Source: CAYSCZ01 sp964429655
GTDB taxonomy: Bacteria; Bacteroidota; Bacteroidia; Cytophagales; Cyclobacteriaceae
Assembly: GCA_964429655.1 (NCBI GenBank)
Contig: CAYSCZ010000036.1
Coordinates: forward strand, 1 to 32,031
Length of the DNA stretch: 32,031 bases
Direction: 5' to 3'
Shown: one piece after another, positions 31,559 to 32,031 of the stretch
How the letters are laid out: each line of letters starts with the position of its first letter
Numbering within the stretch: the first letter of the stretch is position 1
The notes under the pieces: generated by a model
The model's input: only the letters and a program-made list of their open reading frames with translations
Told to the model about the DNA's origin: nothing
Database searches by the model: none
Program-made: the position numbers and the translations under genes

Positions 31559-32031
31559 CGAATGATCAAATCATTAAAATCAACAAAGCCGAAAGATAGT
31601 ATATTTTACCTTCTTAGAATTTGATAATGTTATGTTTTCCACACTGCCTTCTCACAGGCCTGCCCACCATGATCTGCCGCCGGCCAAGCCAGCCATCCCT
31701 CAATCCTACTTTGGTCTTGGCCCGGCTCCTTTGGAGCACTGCACGAATCTGGCAGCCATCATCATCATTGTCTTGTCTGGATGACCTTATGTTCTCAAGC
31801 ATTGATCTCGCCTGAGCACAGATGCTGCATTAATAATTTTATCAGAAAAGCTAAAAATTCATGAAGTGGCCTCTATAAATTCCGATTTTTACATCTACAA
31901 GAATATTCGAAATCAATACCTTACCAATATTTACATTGACTAGTTGCCTGTAGTGGTTGCCCCTACACTCACCTGGTTTTAACCCAGATTTGTCATTGGA
32001 ATTTTGTCATGAAGGGTTAAAGCCCAAAAAA
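31559..32031. other. Gene-free region upstream of hisA
   Basis: 473 bp to the window edge. It holds the hisA upstream region (31559-31620), a GC-rich folded island (about 31641-31820, listed separately) and an AT-rich tail with an 11 bp dyad at 31975-31985 / 32014-32024. A 62-codon minus-strand ORF (31614-31802) exists, but its basic, unrecognisable product and CGG/AGG/GGC-rich codons do not look like a native gene. Confidence 0.5.
31641..31820. repeat. GC-rich, highly self-complementary island: structured RNA or mobile-element remnant
   Basis: Base composition jumps from AT-rich to clearly GC-rich for about 180 bp. Nested pairings are visible. Outer arms are ATGATCTGCC (31669-31678) with GGCAG-CC-ATCAT (31751-31762, two bulged C). 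Inner arms are GCCGGCCAAG (31679-31688) with CTTGGCCCGGC (31716-31726, one bulged C). The two stems are contiguous on their 5' side, like a multibranched RNA. A third hairpin, GCTCC-TTT-GGAGC, lies at 31725-31737. Such islands in AT-rich genomes usually mean a structured RNA, a group II intron piece or a palindromic element. I cannot match it to RNase P RNA, tmRNA, SRP RNA or a tRNA, and the strand is unknown. Confidence 0.45.

Noticed and set aside
31757..31768. ATC triplet run that might be a microsatellite
   Set aside because: Only about four units long, and it forms part of the outer stem of the folded island.
31614..31802. A 62-codon minus-strand ORF in the GC-rich island
   Set aside because: Strongly basic product, no family resemblance, codon use unlike the neighbours, and the DNA is dominated by inverted repeats; kept only as part of the structured island.

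Overview
The window is AT-rich DNA from a member of the Bacteroidota, most likely a Cytophagales-type environmental bacterium. I infer this from the bifunctional HisB, the DAHP synthase-chorismate mutase fusion, the CtlX and Bacteroidota-type arginine decarboxylase genes, several near-matches to the TTG-N18-TAnnTTTG promoter, and few Shine-Dalgarno sequences. It is mostly ordinary chromosome. I see no CRISPR array, rRNA, tRNA, prophage or intact insertion sequence.

Layout. 1-1773: a sulfotransferase-like gene and a convergent SRPBCC/GyrI-like gene. 1899-5223: an aromatic amino acid operon (aminotransferase, prephenate dehydrogenase, DAHP synthase-chorismate mutase). It is preceded by a previously unlabelled 23-codon leader peptide with seven aromatic codons in a row and by mutually exclusive RNA hairpins, which together look like a Phe/Tyr attenuator. 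5419-6629: a small coiled-coil membrane protein, a four-helix membrane protein and a TerB-like protein. 6806-12377 (minus): hisG-hisD-hisC-hisB behind a SUI1 factor and a universal stress protein. 12553-17118 (minus): an arginine-centred operon of two guanidino-group hydrolases, argS and menA, divergent from an arginine decarboxylase at 17262-18719. A perfect 10+10 bp palindrome lies between the two promoters. 18674-24808: an HAD phosphatase, a DPM1-like glycosyltransferase, a LolC/E-like permease, a NamZ-like muramidase, a short-chain dehydrogenase, a VOC protein and a sirtuin. 25016-29408: a sterol desaturase-like hydroxylase, an AhpD-like protein, the tRNA methylthiotransferase MtaB and an SthA-like flavoprotein lacking the redox disulfide. 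29489-31558 (minus): hisA-hisF-hisIE. 31559-32031: no convincing gene, but a GC-rich, strongly self-complementary island.

Working together. The his pathway is complete here except for hisH. It is split into hisGDCB and hisAFIE on the same strand, about 18 kb apart. The break falls between hisB and hisA, where hisH usually sits, and the GC-rich island lies directly at that break upstream of hisA. The aromatic operon covers the first step, the chorismate branch point and tyrosine formation, but carries no prephenate dehydratase. The arginine region pairs arginine or citrulline hydrolysis and arginyl-tRNA synthesis on one side with arginine decarboxylation on the other, apparently around a shared operator.
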